Made by a program: the position numbers and the translations under genes. From Aquificota bacterium (lineage in GTDB: Bacteria; Aquificota; Aquificia; Aquificales; Hydrogenothermaceae), in NCBI GenBank assembly GCA_013153235.1, contig JAADEU010000071.1, positions 1-23,628 on the forward strand: a DNA stretch of 23,628 nt, written 5' to 3'. This document shows, piece by piece, positions 23,075 to 23,628 of the stretch; position 1 is the first letter of the stretch; every line of letters begins with the position of its first letter. The notes under the pieces are model-generated. The model was not told the origin of the DNA and ran no database searches. It saw only the letters and a program-made list of their open reading frames with translations.

Positions 23075-23628
23075 ATGCCTTCACTGGATATAGAGGATTT
23101 CGGCCAGCCCCTTAAAAAGCCTCAATCCGATGAGATGTCCAAAGAGGAGATAGAGAAATACTACCAGAACCAGATTAAACAGATTAAACAGGAATATGAA
23201 AAAAAGTTAGAAGAATCCTACAAAAAGGGTTTCTCCGAAGGCTACAGCAAGGCAAGGGAAGAAGTATCCAGAGAACTTGAGGAAAAATGCAGGCAGGAAG
23301 TTGAGGAAAAACTGAGACTTCAGCAGAAACAGCTTAATGAAGAATTTCAGAATCTCAGGAATCAGATAACAGGCCTCCTCAAAGAGATTCGCAACAAGTA
23401 CATGCAGCATGTACAGTTTACAGATGAACTGATTCTATCGGTTCTTGAAGAGATTATGGAGTATCTGTATGTAGACCCGTCCAATGTAAAATTTGTCTCG
23501 GATGAGATTGAAAAGATTATCGATGACCTGAAAACGGTACCATCAATAGTAGTAGAAGTTTCACCCCAGCTGAAAGAGTTCATAGGAGATGTGGGAGAAA
23601 ATGTGAGAATCATTGAAAATAAAGAGAT
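23075..23628 (+). CDS. fliH: Flagellar assembly protein FliH (3' partial)
   Basis: The frame is open from ATG 23075 to the window end, giving 184 residues; family members are usually 220-260, so the C-terminus is cut off. The N-terminal part is a long charged coiled coil with the FliH-like GxxxG element in KKGFSEGYSKA (G52, G56), and the visible C-terminal portion (about 105-184) fits the FliI-binding domain. FliH regulates the ATPase FliI and docks on FliN. No tryptophan occurs in the visible sequence, whereas enteric FliH uses two N-terminal Trp residues for docking. AAGGTAAG precedes the ATG. Position right after fliF supports the call. Confidence 0.87.
   Translation, partial: MPSLDIEDFGQPLKKPQSDEMSKEEIEKYYQNQIKQIKQEYEKKLEESYKKGFSEGYSKAREEVSRELEEKCRQEVEEKLRLQQKQLNEEFQNLRNQITGLLKEIRNKYMQHVQFTDELILSVLEEIMEYLYVDPSNVKFVSDEIEKIIDDLKTVPSIVVEVSPQLKEFIGDVGENVRIIENKE

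Overview
The window is one dense flagellar and chemotaxis gene cluster from a motile, double-membraned bacterium: it carries both L-ring and P-ring genes (flgH, flgI). Arginine is written almost only as AGA/AGG, and the proteins are rich in Lys, Glu and Ile, which suggests a thermophile. My best guess is a member of the Aquificota (Hydrogenothermaceae or a relative), but the sequence alone does not prove the taxon. No mobile element, rRNA, tRNA or CRISPR array is visible, and no stretch longer than 300 bases lacks a gene.

Layout. (1) 1-6737, sensing and switch block: a 5'-truncated soluble PAS-type chemoreceptor with a zinc-binding CZB tail, a membrane chemoreceptor, a PilZ (c-di-GMP) protein, then fliG, fliM and fliN. 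(2) 6802-11335, rod and ring block: flgF, flgG, flgA, flgH, flgI and a short flgJ. (3) 11336-16039, export, placement and regulation: flhA, flhF, flhG and the flagellar sigma factor gene fliA. (4) A single minus-strand gene (16041-16349), converging on fliA, encodes a small one-pass membrane protein with five exact 11-residue repeats. (5) 16457-23628: a fliK-like gene, a secreted TPR protein, flgB, flgC, fliE, fliF and the start of fliH (cut by the window end). On the plus strand genes overlap or are separated by a few bases, apart from short gaps at 6738-6801 and in the divergent 98-base region 16359-16456.

How it works together. The receptors signal to CheA/CheY (not in the window). CheY-P binds FliM, and FliG/FliM/FliN set rotor direction, with the PilZ protein a plausible c-di-GMP input. 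FlgB/C/F/G with FliE make the rod, FliF the MS ring, FlgH/FlgI (with FlgA) the outer rings, and FlhA/FliH/FliK belong to the export machine. FlhF/FlhG set site and number, and FliA drives late genes.

Most worth a second look: the small P-x-Y-Y-K repeat protein and the two back-to-back sigma-28-like promoters that appear to drive it and fliK; a FliN whose N-terminal EWExA motif is present four times; a second chemoreceptor whose C-terminus looks like a CZB domain that lost three of four zinc ligands; a FliA with most of sigma region 3 missing; and a secreted TPR protein translationally coupled to fliK and flgB.
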